Source: Methylophilus sp. TWE2 (lineage in GTDB: Bacteria; Pseudomonadota; Gammaproteobacteria; Burkholderiales; Methylophilaceae). From it: a stretch of 64,000 bases of DNA. The notes under the pieces are model-generated. The model was not told where the DNA came from and did not search any database. It was given only the letters and a program-made list of their open reading frames with translations. Within the stretch, counting starts at the first letter, position 1; the number at the start of each line of letters is the position of its first letter. Both the position numbers and the translations under genes were made by a program. Positions 17,643 through 27,587 of this stretch are shown here, in pieces. The DNA is taken from contig NZ_CP012020.1 in NCBI RefSeq assembly GCF_001183865.1, forward strand, positions 1,798,001 through 1,862,000, written 5' to 3'.

Positions 17643-17661
17643 GTGAGGCCTGACAAATGAA

Positions 17662-18990
17662 TTATATTTTTTTACGGAAAACAGGTTTTGCAGGCGCGCC
17701 AATTAACAGATCTTTGGTAGTACCGGCTACAACCGCCTGTTTGTAAACATGACATGACTCATCAAAGGCTCTAACAAAAAGATCTAACTCCACTTTTTGG
17801 TGAGACCAAGTTGTGTAGAATAGCCCTTGGAAAAGAACCCCTCGAGCAATCATTTCCTGCATCATCAAAGTTCTAAACGCATCGTCAGGCGTACCATCTG
17901 CGTTTTTACAAATCAAGGCCAGCAGGCATGGATAGCCGATCCACTGAAGCACATTTTCGAGTGCATGTGCCTTAATCACTTGCTCTAAACGCAACTTTAA
18001 TGAGGTTCCGTTTTGCCAGTTCTTACATATCATGTTGTTCTGTTTGAATGCATGAATTGTGGCATTCATAGCGGCCAAGCCTATGGTTTCAGCACCATGC
18101 GTGGTTGAAATCAAAAATAGTTTATCGCTGCCGGTATTACGTATCCCACCCAACTCCATCACATCAGCGCGGCCAGTCAGTGCGCAAGCTGAAAACCCAT
18201 TGGCAATGCCCTTGCCCCAAGTGGTGAGGTCAGCCTTCACTCCAAAGTAATTATGTGCGCCCTGTAAGCTCCATTTGAAGCCTGATACCATTTCATCGAA
18301 TATCAGTAATACGCCCCGCTCTTTGCATAATGCAGCCACTTTTTGCAGGAAATCATCTTTAGGTGGATCAAATTTCACCGGTTCCAGAATCAGGCAGGCA
18401 ATATCATGGTCGTTTGAAGCCAACAAAGTCTCAACAGACTCATAATTGTTGTAGCTGAACAATGCGGTAAATTCCCGGGTCTTTTGTGGAATACCGGTAT
18501 CGCAAGGGGTAGTAACAATAAACCAGTCATCAAAACTGAAAAAATTATGCTCGCGACAGATGGCTACCTTGTTTCTGCCAGTAAAGGCTCTAGCCAGTTT
18601 AACGGCCGCAGTAGTCACAGTGGATCCGTTCTTGGCAAATTTAACCATATCCCCTGAGTCTACCGTTTCAAGAAACAGTTTGGCAGACTCAAGCTCAATT
18701 GCTGCGGGACGCTGGAAATTGGTTCCCTGGAATGCAGCATCAGCAACCGCCTGGGCCACGGGTTCATAACCATGCCCAATACTTACCGAAGTGAGACCCA
18801 TACTGCAATCGAGAAACATATTGCCATCCAGATCCCAGACGTACGCTCCTTTACCATGGCTGATGGCTGCAGGCGCCTGCTCGGGAAACTGGTCGTCCCC
18901 TTTAGAATAAGTGTGTGAGCCTCCAGGAATAAGATCGTGAATTTCTCTGGAAAACTGTTTGGACAATTCAAAACGCTGGCTTTTTTTCAT
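17662..18990 (-). CDS. Class III PLP aminotransferase, glutamate-1-semialdehyde aminomutase-like
   Basis: The 442-residue protein has the class III fold: DEMVSGFKW (PLP-binding Asp232) and the Schiff-base Lys260 in TTWGKGIANG. It resembles HemL but lies in a sugar cluster. I know HemL-like aminotransferases from several nonulosonic acid and surface sugar loci, where they sit next to SpsF-like cytidylyltransferases, as here. It may aminate a keto sugar or act on a side-chain semialdehyde. It starts four bases after the cytidylyltransferase stop and is followed by the nitrilase-type gene, a pairing that suggests amine introduction and acyl processing. A housekeeping hemL role is unlikely given this context. 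Confidence 0.8.
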   Translation of the reverse strand: MKKSQRFELSKQFSREIHDLIPGGSHTYSKGDDQFPEQAPAAISHGKGAYVWDLDGNMFLDCSMGLTSVSIGHGYEPVAQAVADAAFQGTNFQRPAAIELESAKLFLETVDSGDMVKFAKNGSTVTTAAVKLARAFTGRNKVAICREHNFFSFDDWFIVTTPCDTGIPQKTREFTALFSYNNYESVETLLASNDHDIACLILEPVKFDPPKDDFLQKVAALCKERGVLLIFDEMVSGFKWSLQGAHNYFGVKADLTTWGKGIANGFSACALTGRADVMELGGIRNTGSDKLFLISTTHGAETIGLAAMNATIHAFKQNNMICKNWQNGTSLKLRLEQVIKAHALENVLQWIGYPCLLALICKNADGTPDDAFRTLMMQEMIARGVLFQGLFYTTWSHQKVELDLFVRAFDESCHVYKQAVVAGTTKDLLIGAPAKPVFRKKI

Positions 18991-18993
18991 ACA

Positions 18994-19758
18994 TTACTCT
19001 TTAGCTTTCTTAAAATCCCATAGTGGCACAGGCACGACATAGCTTGCCACGAGCGACTTTAAATCCTCTCTTGAATCAAGGAAATCTATGATTTCCTGAA
19101 CCGATGGCAGCGGCATTGTGGCTTTCAACCCTTTGGCAATGGCACGGCAAAGAATGAGATCTTCAGGATTATCGACCGTGACCCTTAGATCCAGCCTCCT
19201 TAAACTTGCTGCTGGCAGAATCACCTCGATTTTGAACTCATCAGGATGCGTACGCGGGTAATTTGAACAATACTCGGAACGATCTTTTGCCTGACCTCTC
19301 TCATGGAAAGTCTTAAGGGAGGCTAAGGTATAGATCTCAAACGCCAGTCCTTCTGGCAATTGATCGGTCACAGTCATGTCGTTTTGATTTTGCAAATGGC
19401 TGTTCCATGCCGGTGCGATTAATGAATAGTCTACCCACGGACATTCTGTGGTAATTCTGAAAACATCTGTGGCACCTGCATGTTCGGCAGCAGTGATTAA
19501 ACGCAACAATACATCGTCATGGTCGCCCACAATGTAGGGAATATCATGCTTTTCGGCCACTTCGGTGAATATGGCGTTCGCTTTGCCTTCTGCAATAGCC
19601 AGTACAACGTCATCAATCATATCAAAGCGTTGCAGGCTTTCAATAAGCTGATCCAATATGGATTTTTCGTCATACAAAAGCTGCATGGGTTTACCGTATA
19701 ATCGGGTGCCATTATTTCTGCAGGCCAGAACAGCCACTAATCGTCTATTTTTTTCCAT
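18994..19758 (-). CDS. SpsF-like cytidylyltransferase, likely in the PseF position
   Basis: The 254-residue protein has the nucleotidyltransferase opening LVAVLACRNNGTRLYGKPM, a variant of the SpsF/NeuA dinucleotide-binding loop, and TECPWVDYSLI, the DxD-like region of CMP-sugar synthetases. It belongs to the spore-coat polysaccharide SpsF group rather than to classical PseF or NeuA. In the pseudaminic pathway the last soluble step is activation with CTP to the CMP-sugar; this is the only candidate for it in the window. It follows the aldo/keto reductase gene by 12 bases. Whether it activates pseudaminic acid itself or a derivative is open. Confidence 0.75.
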   Translation of the reverse strand: MEKNRRLVAVLACRNNGTRLYGKPMQLLYDEKSILDQLIESLQRFDMIDDVVLAIAEGKANAIFTEVAEKHDIPYIVGDHDDVLLRLITAAEHAGATDVFRITTECPWVDYSLIAPAWNSHLQNQNDMTVTDQLPEGLAFEIYTLASLKTFHERGQAKDRSEYCSNYPRTHPDEFKIEVILPAASLRRLDLRVTVDNPEDLILCRAIAKGLKATMPLPSVQEIIDFLDSREDLKSLVASYVVPVPLWDFKKAKE

Positions 19759-19770
19759 GTTAATCGTGGG

Positions 19771-20676
19771 TTAAGGTTTTTCTCTTGCGCCATCCGCAAG
19801 CCAAACGAGTGGGTTAATCAATTTTTGGTTCTCGGAATGAAATGCTGAGAAATCAGGTAACGCGGCAGGAAGTGCCGCCACAGACGCTGTAATTTCTTGC
19901 AATTCCTGCGCGGAAGTCACCCCTACTAGTGCATAATCTATGCATTGCAATGATTTTATATATCCAAGCGCGCCTTGCAACAAGTTCAATTGATTTGCCG
20001 CAAGAAATGCATGATATTCAGCAAAAAAAGGCTTGAATTCGTTGAAATAAGACTTGAGCCGACTCGATTCAGTGAGTAATAGCCCTTGCAAAAACACCGA
20101 GCGTGCATGAATTTCTATTTGCTGTGACTGCAAAAAGCGCAGACTGCCACTATGTGAGAGGCGCTGATCGAATACATTGATGGGTAACTGTACAATATCA
20201 ATGTCTATATCGCGAATATTGAACAGTTTTTCTATCTGCTGTTCGCTATAAACTGAAACCCCTATTTTCTTGACCAGGCCTCGCTGACGAAGGCGATACA
20301 GACTTTCAAGGATATTTCCACCACCATCAGCCAGTACATCGTTTATCTGATGCACCAGAACCCCATAAACAGAAGGTTGACGAAGCCGGGTTAATGACTC
20401 ACTGAAGCATTGCTCTATATAGACACAATCTGCCGCAGTGACAGTGGCTTTGTTTAACTGGGGTGTTTTGGTTACTACTCTGAAATCTGTTTGCAAGCCA
20501 CTTGCACCTAGCACCGCCTCACTGTCACCATAATGGAAAGCAGTATCGAGCAGGTCTATGGACTCCCGTCTGGCAAGCTCCAATATCACCCTGACTTCCT
20601 CCGCTGCAGGCATGCCAGAACCGTTGGAAATACCATAATCCAGACCGAACTGTACCGTCCCCAACCCAACTTTCAC
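19771..20676 (-). CDS. Aldo/keto reductase
   Basis: The 301-residue protein shows the AKR catalytic set: Asp in LLDTAFHYGDSE, Tyr in the same stretch, Lys in VVTKTPQLN and His in VLVHQIND. It uses NADPH to reduce a carbonyl in the cytosol. It overlaps the pseC stop by ATGA and precedes the cytidylyltransferase. AKR enzymes of this type recur in clusters for variant nonulosonic acids and may reduce a keto group of an intermediate or a side chain. They are not part of the minimal PseB-I set. Confidence 0.8.
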   Translation of the reverse strand: MKVGLGTVQFGLDYGISNGSGMPAAEEVRVILELARRESIDLLDTAFHYGDSEAVLGASGLQTDFRVVTKTPQLNKATVTAADCVYIEQCFSESLTRLRQPSVYGVLVHQINDVLADGGGNILESLYRLRQRGLVKKIGVSVYSEQQIEKLFNIRDIDIDIVQLPINVFDQRLSHSGSLRFLQSQQIEIHARSVFLQGLLLTESSRLKSYFNEFKPFFAEYHAFLAANQLNLLQGALGYIKSLQCIDYALVGVTSAQELQEITASVAALPAALPDFSAFHSENQKLINPLVWLADGAREKP

Positions 20677-21848
20677 ATCAAAACCTTGTTCAGCGTATCA
20701 ATGACATACTCTTGCTGATGACTTTCCAGTCCATAATATTCCGGCAGGCTGAGGGCTTGGGCATAATACTGTTCTGCCACCGGATAATTACCAGCGGCAA
20801 AGCCCTGATGCAGATAATAAGGTTGCAAATGGACCGGGATATAATGTACCTGACAATGTATACCCGCTTCTGAGAGTTTTGTCATCACCTGCTGCCTGGT
20901 CAGGCGCTCCGAGAAGGCAATTCTCACTACGTATAAGTGCAATGCACTTTGATCACGCCATGCAGATTGACATGGTTTAATCTGAGCATGCCCGGCAAAA
21001 GCTTGATCATAGCGCGCAGCAATCTCTTTGCGCCTTGCCAGGAAACGGTCAATTTTGTTCATCTGCGATGAACCCAATGCAGACTGAATATCGGTGATGC
21101 GGTAATTAAAGCCAAGTTCCTGCATTTCGTAGTACCAGGGGTTGGTTTTACCATGAGTAGTCGCCATGTCGTCAAGCTGGAACTGGTCATCCAGTTTATT
21201 GATGCCATGACTGCGCAACCTCAGCAGTTTTTTATACAACTTTTCATCATTTGTAGTGATCATACCCCCCTCACCCGCGGCAATGATTTTCACCGGATGG
21301 AAGGAAAACACGGTCATGGAAGAATATTTGCAATTGCCGACACGGCTGCCATCAGCATATAAACCACCTAAGGCATGCGAGGCATCCTCAATCACAACGG
21401 CACCATTTTCTTGTGCGATCTTGCTAATGGCTGGCATATCACAGGGCAAGCCACCAAAATGCACCGGAATAATGGCTGACACTTTTTTTAATGTGTGACA
21501 GGTTTGCCGTAGTGCTTCTGGAGACATATTCAGCGTCTCGGGATCAATGTCGCTGAACTGGGTTTCTGCACCGACATACTGTGCACAATTGGCGGAAGCA
21601 ACAAAGGTAATGGGAGAAGTCACCACCACGCTTTCTTCGTTCAGATTGGCCGCCAGACAAGCAATATGCAAGGCTGCGGTGCCATTAGACACCGCCACGG
21701 CATATTTGGCACCTACATATTGGGCAACCTGATTTTCAAACGCTTCGACTTTGGGCCCCTGTGTCAGCGCGCCATTCCGGAGCACATCAACGACTGAAGC
21801 GATATCATCTTCATCCAGAAAATGCTTTCCGTAGAAAATTTTTTGCAT
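20673..21848 (-). CDS. pseC: UDP-4-amino-4,6-dideoxy-N-acetyl-beta-L-altrosamine transaminase
   Basis: PseC adds an amino group from glutamate to the 4-keto sugar made by PseB. The 391-residue protein has the DegT/DnrJ aminotransferase signature: SNGTAALHIA, VIEDASHALGG with the PLP-binding Asp, and FSFHPVK with the Schiff-base Lys187. I start it at the ATG at 21848, two bases after the pseB stop; a longer frame to 21908 lies inside pseB. Its place directly after pseB and before a coupled AKR gene supports the name. A second, different DegT enzyme lies at 28193-29377. Confidence 0.88.
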   Translation of the reverse strand: MQKIFYGKHFLDEDDIASVVDVLRNGALTQGPKVEAFENQVAQYVGAKYAVAVSNGTAALHIACLAANLNEESVVVTSPITFVASANCAQYVGAETQFSDIDPETLNMSPEALRQTCHTLKKVSAIIPVHFGGLPCDMPAISKIAQENGAVVIEDASHALGGLYADGSRVGNCKYSSMTVFSFHPVKIIAAGEGGMITTNDEKLYKKLLRLRSHGINKLDDQFQLDDMATTHGKTNPWYYEMQELGFNYRITDIQSALGSSQMNKIDRFLARRKEIAARYDQAFAGHAQIKPCQSAWRDQSALHLYVVRIAFSERLTRQQVMTKLSEAGIHCQVHYIPVHLQPYYLHQGFAAGNYPVAEQYYAQALSLPEYYGLESHQQEYVIDTLNKVLM

Positions 21849-21850
21849 GG

Positions 21851-22846
<996 letters not shown>

Positions 22847-23767
22847 TTAACTCTCCATCAAAGAATTTCTAATTTCATCTGCCCAACCTGAATCAAGTTG
22901 GTCTTTCAACATCATTAACTGCGCATCCAGGGACAGTATTGTAGATGATGTTGTCCTTTTTAATTTAGTATTATCCAAAGACATGTCTTTAGGCCTGATT
23001 GCGGATAAAGCCACACTCTCAACACTCACCTCACGAATGAGTGCCGGATTAAAACCAAACACATTGCATAACTTTAAGCCAAAATCGCTTTTAGAAAGCC
23101 GCTCATCCGAAACAACATTGAATATCCCGCTGGCATTGATTTGGAGCAACCGTGTCAATTGTTCTGCCAAAACCGAAATAAGGATTGGGCTGAAATAAAC
23201 ATCCTGAAACAAATTGATTGGCTTCTGCTGCCGCATGGAATCAATAATCCAGTCGGAGAATGAACGTCTTTTGGGGTGGCCCCAGCCAAAAAAATTGGTA
23301 CGCATGACAAGCGCACCGGGACAAGCCACCATCACCAGTTGCTCAGCAAGAAGCTTGCTGCGTGCATATTCATTCAGGGGGGTGGCAGGCGTCAGCTCGT
23401 CCCTTTTTGGCTCAAGGCCATTGAAAAGGTGGTCAGTGGAAATATGCACCAGTTTGACACCTACATTACGACAGGCGGCGGCAACATCACGGCTTAAATG
23501 TGCATTGACCTTCTGCGCCTCTTCTGGATTTTTCTCACAGGCATCAACGTTTGTCATGCCTGCGGCGTGGATCACCAGGTTAAATCCATGCTCCCTCATC
23601 ACGGTACACAACGCATCTTGTGATGCAGGCAATGGCAACGTTTTCACCCGGCTGAGCGCTACCCGCGTGTGATGTAAACCCAAAGTCACTTGATTGGATT
23701 GCCTGAAATAGCTGGCAAGGTTTAAAGCCAGTAAACCACTGCCACCAGTAATGAGTATATTCAGCAT
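22847..23767 (-). CDS. RmlD-like sugar 4-ketoreductase/epimerase
   Basis: The 306-residue extended SDR has NILITGGSGLLALNLA at the N terminus, VIHAAGMTNVDACEKNPE in the middle and the active site EYARSK (YxxxK). The TNVDACEKNPEEAQKVNA stretch is typical of the RmlD group that reduces 4-keto-deoxy nucleotide sugars. The stop abuts the pseB start, so it is co-transcribed with the pse genes. Its product may reduce an alternative 4-keto sugar made by PseB, or serve another nucleotide sugar; no RmlA, RmlB or RmlC is present here. Confidence 0.8.
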   Translation of the reverse strand: MLNILITGGSGLLALNLASYFRQSNQVTLGLHHTRVALSRVKTLPLPASQDALCTVMREHGFNLVIHAAGMTNVDACEKNPEEAQKVNAHLSRDVAAACRNVGVKLVHISTDHLFNGLEPKRDELTPATPLNEYARSKLLAEQLVMVACPGALVMRTNFFGWGHPKRRSFSDWIIDSMRQQKPINLFQDVYFSPILISVLAEQLTRLLQINASGIFNVVSDERLSKSDFGLKLCNVFGFNPALIREVSVESVALSAIRPKDMSLDNTKLKRTTSSTILSLDAQLMMLKDQLDSGWADEIRNSLMES

Positions 23768-23840
23768 TCTGTTGTTTGAATTAGAGACTATTATTCTATT
23801 AGCAATGTTGTTTAAGCTCGTTGCGCAAATGCTTCAATCA

Positions 23841-25625
23841 TCAAGGCTGTCCATCAATGATATGGCTGTAGGAACCTGTTCGATGTATGGTCCCATTTTT
23901 CAATTCCACAATCCGGTCACACGTTTTTAATGTGGACAAGCGATGGGCAACAATCAAAACCGTTATATTATCGCCTAATTGTGCGATGGATTGCATGACC
24001 GCATGCTCTGTATTGGTATCCAGCGCACTCGTTGCTTCATCAAACACGATGACTTCTGCTTTCTTATAAAGCGCTCTTGCAATACCTATTCTCTGACGTT
24101 GCCCCCCAGATAGTTTGACCCCACGCTCGCCCACCACTGTGTGGTAGGTATCTGGCCATGTCTCAATCACTTCTGAAATTTGCGCAAGACTGGCTGCTTG
24201 TTTGACTCTTGCCATGTCGATACTATTCCTGGGCACGCCAAAAGCGATATTTTCAGCCACGGTGGCATCTGTCAGAAAAATAGTCTGCGGCACATGGGCT
24301 ATTAATGCCTGCCAAGCTCGGTAATTTAACGCATTGATTTCTACACCATCTACTTGCATGCTACCTGAAGTCGGCTCAAGCAATCCCATGATAATGTCGA
24401 TCAGGGTGCTTTTGCCACTCCCCGTTTCACCAATAAAACCAACTTTGCTTCCTTTTGTAATCTGCAGATTCACGCCCTGCAGTACAGAGGCTGCGGCTTC
24501 ATGATATTGAAAATTGAGTTGATTGAGTGTGATCGATTGAGTAAAACCCAGTGGAGCACCCACTGACTGGCCATAAGCCTCAGGAAAAGGCTGCTTTAAT
24601 AAAGCCAGCGTGTCTTTGAGATTGCCCTGATTGCCGAGGATACTGGTCCATGAAGCATAAGCTTGCTGGACAATAGGTAACATTCTTTGCGCGCCAAGTG
24701 CCAAAGCACCCAAGACAGGTAATGCATTACCTATACCCAGTTCGCCCAGCATTAAGTGACAGGCAATCAAGGCGATCAAGGCTGTTCCTAGTGCCTCAAT
24801 CAGATAACGTGGGCACTGACCTATAAACAAGGTATTTGCTTGTGCTCGGCGCATTTTGTAATCTGCGGCCTGATAAGTTTTGCAATAGGTTTCCTGCGCA
24901 CCGTCTATCAATACATCCCTGATGCCTCCCAGGCCCTCCTGCAAGGCTTTAACTGCAAACGTGAGCTCGGTGGTTACGGCAGCGCTATTCGCTCTTAGCT
25001 TCTTGCGGGTATATCTGATAATGACCAGGTAGATCACAGAGAACATGCCCAATGTGAGCAGTGCGACCTGGTAATCAATAAACATCAGTGATAGCAGAAT
25101 AGCAACCAGCATCATCAGGCTGCTGATCAATGCCAGCACAGGATTAATCACGCCACTGACAACGGCATTTGATTTCACGGTGAGCCCGCTGATCAAGGTA
25201 CTACTGTTCCGGCTAACGTGAACAGCATAAGGCTGATACAAAGTACGGCGATAGATATCAATACTGATATCAGAACCTGTTCTGCAGGAAAGCTGATTAC
25301 TGGCCCACAGCAGGGTCACGCGCATCAGCCCGGACAACAGAGCCAGCAAACAAAACCCCACTGTCAGAAAAAGCACCAGGGACTGTGTGGTGTGAAGGCT
25401 CAACAGGCTGATCACAGGCTTTAACAATGGAAAAGCCAGCACCTTTTCGGGTGACGTCAGCGCCATAATGAAGGGAAATACCGCGCCTATCGTGAGCATT
25501 TCTGATAAGGAGCTTAAAACTGTGAGAATCAATACAAGGATAAATTGTATGCGCCGCTGCCTGCTGACGTGACTCCACAAGTCATGCAACAGACTCAAAT
25601 AACTATAATGAGGGGGATAAGACAT
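23841..25625 (-). CDS. ABC exporter, permease-ATPase fusion, PglK/MsbA-like flippase candidate
   Basis: The 594-residue protein combines a transmembrane domain of about six helices (residues 1-320) with a nucleotide-binding domain near 360-590. The ATPase has Walker A GETGSGKST, the signature LSGGQRQR, Walker B EVIVFDEATSALD and the switch AHRLSTL. This is the layout of MsbA and PglK. PglK flips undecaprenyl-linked oligosaccharides across the inner membrane; the operon just across the divergent gap holds PglC, PglD, PglE and PglF homologues, so a similar job is likely. It is the first gene of the 25-kb minus-strand run. Confidence 0.8.
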   Translation of the reverse strand: MSYPPHYSYLSLLHDLWSHVSRQRRIQFILVLILTVLSSLSEMLTIGAVFPFIMALTSPEKVLAFPLLKPVISLLSLHTTQSLVLFLTVGFCLLALLSGLMRVTLLWASNQLSCRTGSDISIDIYRRTLYQPYAVHVSRNSSTLISGLTVKSNAVVSGVINPVLALISSLMMLVAILLSLMFIDYQVALLTLGMFSVIYLVIIRYTRKKLRANSAAVTTELTFAVKALQEGLGGIRDVLIDGAQETYCKTYQAADYKMRRAQANTLFIGQCPRYLIEALGTALIALIACHLMLGELGIGNALPVLGALALGAQRMLPIVQQAYASWTSILGNQGNLKDTLALLKQPFPEAYGQSVGAPLGFTQSITLNQLNFQYHEAAASVLQGVNLQITKGSKVGFIGETGSGKSTLIDIIMGLLEPTSGSMQVDGVEINALNYRAWQALIAHVPQTIFLTDATVAENIAFGVPRNSIDMARVKQAASLAQISEVIETWPDTYHTVVGERGVKLSGGQRQRIGIARALYKKAEVIVFDEATSALDTNTEHAVMQSIAQLGDNITVLIVAHRLSTLKTCDRIVELKNGTIHRTGSYSHIIDGQP

Positions 25626-25864
25626 TCGAATCGCGCACCTTGCCCTGTTAGCTGTGTAAAAACATACAATAGCAGGAGCCTTAAATTTGCATGAGATTAA
25701 AATCTCATTTTTTTATAAACAAAATATTTTAACACAAGCAGGCTTTGGCAAGAAAACAGCAACTGCCTCTCAGGATTGCAGCCTGAGCAGCATGACCTCA
25801 ACGCAATCCAACACACCTGAATATCCATTTTCATGTGAATTTTGGTTTAAACTTGGCAATAATC
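25626..25864. promoter_or_regulatory. Divergent intergenic region between the flippase and the GT4 operon
   Basis: Both the large minus-strand glycan cluster and the plus-strand pgl-like operon must start from this AT-rich gap of 239 bases. I could not fix convincing -35 and -10 boxes, and no ops/JUMPstart element of RfaH-regulated loci was found. It contains a terminator-like hairpin, described separately. Confidence 0.5.
25691..25714 (+). terminator. Terminator-like hairpin upstream of the GT4 gene
   Basis: Bases 25691-25698 (ATGAGATT) pair perfectly with 25701-25708 (AATCTCAT), and T residues run through 25714. Read on the plus strand this has the form of a small intrinsic terminator. No plus-strand gene lies upstream of it, so it may attenuate a transcript in the leader of the GT4-pgl operon, some 150 bases before the first ATG. 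The stem is AT-rich and may be weak. Confidence 0.45.
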
Positions 25865-26998
25865 ATGAAAAAAATCTGCTTCATCCTGACCACTGATATC
25901 GCGGTCAAAGCCTTTTTGTTAAACCATTTGCGTGCATTATCCAAAATGTACGAGATCAGCGTCATTGTAGGAACAGAGGATCCCGATTTTCTGGCAAAAC
26001 TGGGCATTCAGGCTCGATTGATACCCCTGCCTATCCCCAGAAACATCGCGCCACTAAAAGACCTCTTCAGCTTGATCAAGCTGATGTTTTACTTCAGAGC
26101 GTTCCGATTTGACGCTGTGCACAGCGTCACCCCCAAAGCCGGGCTGCTTGCCATGCTGGCTGGTTTTTTGTGCAGGATTCCGGCACGTATACATACACTC
26201 ACTGGCCAGGTATGGGCTACCCGGGAGGGCTTGTCCAGAAGCTTACTCAAGACACTCGACAAGCTATTGGCAGCCTGCGCCACGCACGTGATTGTTGACA
26301 GCCCGTCTCAGCGCGACTTCTTGCTGAAGGAACAGGTGATCTCTGCACAGAAATCCAGGGTTTTTGGCGCGGGCTCAATCTCAGGCGTCGATACAACAAG
26401 ATTCAAGCCAGCTCCAACCATCAGGCAACAGCTCAGATCAAAGCTGAATATACCCGAGGGTACTTTCCTGTTTCTTTTTCTTGGTCGGCTCAACCATGAC
26501 AAAGGCGTGCTAGACCTAGCAACGGCCTTTGTGCAAGCCCAGTTGCCCAATAGCCGCCTGCTTTTCGTAGGGCCGGATGAGCAGTCCATGCAAACGCATA
26601 TCAGGCAACTGGCCAGCGTAGATAAAAGCCTTGTACAATTTATTGATTACACCAATACCCCTGAACATTACATGGCAGCCGCCGATGTGTTATGCCTGCC
26701 CAGCTATAGAGAAGGATTTGGCTCGGTGATCATTGAGGCCGCCAGCTGTGGCATTCCGGCAATCGCTTCCCGTATTTATGGCATTACGGATGCTGTCGAG
26801 GAAAGCAGTACCGGATTATTACACCCAGCCGGAGATGTGCATGCCATCACGCAGGCGCTGTTGCGTATACATAATGACAAAACGCTCTACCAATCGCTGT
26901 CTGACGCGGCCTATCAGCGTGCACTCAGGCAATTCGATAGTAAAATCATCACACAGGCATGGTGTGATTTTTATGAGAAAGTGATTTTTAATGGTTAA
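25865..26998 (+). CDS. Family 4 glycosyltransferase (PglA-like position)
   Basis: This 377-residue GT-B enzyme has a KICFILTTDIAVKAF start, GRLNHDKGVLDL in the C-terminal donor domain and the EX7E motif in SYREGFGSVIIEA, the signature of family 4 retaining transferases. I start at the ATG at 25865; a longer GTG frame adds ten residues without a ribosome site, and the ribosome site at 25865 is weak too. It is followed, with an eight-base overlap, by the sugar-phosphate transferase gene. It probably adds the second sugar to the lipid-linked sugar made by that enzyme, like PglA in the Campylobacter pathway. Confidence 0.85.
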   Translation: MKKICFILTTDIAVKAFLLNHLRALSKMYEISVIVGTEDPDFLAKLGIQARLIPLPIPRNIAPLKDLFSLIKLMFYFRAFRFDAVHSVTPKAGLLAMLAGFLCRIPARIHTLTGQVWATREGLSRSLLKTLDKLLAACATHVIVDSPSQRDFLLKEQVISAQKSRVFGAGSISGVDTTRFKPAPTIRQQLRSKLNIPEGTFLFLFLGRLNHDKGVLDLATAFVQAQLPNSRLLFVGPDEQSMQTHIRQLASVDKSLVQFIDYTNTPEHYMAAADVLCLPSYREGFGSVIIEAASCGIPAIASRIYGITDAVEESSTGLLHPAGDVHAITQALLRIHNDKTLYQSLSDAAYQRALRQFDSKIITQAWCDFYEKVIFNG

Positions 26999-27587
26999 GC
27001 GGCTGATGGATGTCTTGCTGGTGATATTGGCATTCTGCCTGCTATGGCCATTGATTTTAGGGGTTGCTTTAATGGTGCGCTGGAAGCTCGGCACGCCAGT
27101 CTTGTTTAACCAGACGCGTCCTGGCTATCTTGGCAAGCCATTCAACATTTACAAATTCAGGAGCATGACAGATGCCAGAAGTGCTGATGGTGCATTGCTT
27201 CCCGATGAAATACGCCTCACCAGGTTTGGGCGATTGTTGCGGTCGACCAGCCTCGATGAGTTACCCAATTTGTGGGTGATTTTCAAAGGAGACATGAGCC
27301 TGGTCGGGCCGCGCCCCCTACTCATGGAGTATCTGCCTTTGTATAATGCCCAGCAGGCACGCAGACATCTGGTCAAACCAGGACTGACAGGATGGGCGCA
27401 GGTCAATGGCAGAAACGCCATCAGCTGGCAGGAAAAATTCGCCCTGGATGCCTGGTACGTCGACCACCAGAGCCTGTGGCTGGACATAAAGATTATTCTG
27501 CTCACCATTAAAAAAATATGTGTGCGCGAAGGCATTAGCGCAAAGGGGGAAGCCACCATGCCCAAATTTACCGGGAACGACGCATGA
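26991..27587 (+). CDS. Initiating sugar-phosphate transferase, PglC-like
   Basis: The 198-residue protein has one N-terminal membrane segment (VLLVILAFCLLWPLILGVAL) and the bacterial sugar transferase core: KFRSM, the catalytic DELPNLWVIFKGDMSLVGPRP block and KPGLTGWAQVNG. This is the short PglC/WcaJ-core type that moves a sugar phosphate, in PglC N,N'-diacetylbacillosamine-1-phosphate, from UDP to undecaprenyl phosphate on the inner face of the inner membrane. The following three genes make that same UDP-sugar in Campylobacter, so the match is strong by context. Confidence 0.87.
   Translation: MVKRLMDVLLVILAFCLLWPLILGVALMVRWKLGTPVLFNQTRPGYLGKPFNIYKFRSMTDARSADGALLPDEIRLTRFGRLLRSTSLDELPNLWVIFKGDMSLVGPRPLLMEYLPLYNAQQARRHLVKPGLTGWAQVNGRNAISWQEKFALDAWYVDHQSLWLDIKIILLTIKKICVREGISAKGEATMPKFTGNDA

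Noticed and set aside
17662..18990. Housekeeping hemL (heme synthesis)
   Set aside because: The aminotransferase resembles HemL, but its neighbours are sugar-activation and nonulosonic acid genes, and its position is within one transcript with them.
25626..25864. ops/JUMPstart element expected for RfaH-controlled polysaccharide operons
   Set aside because: Looked for GGCGGTAGC-type sequence and found none.
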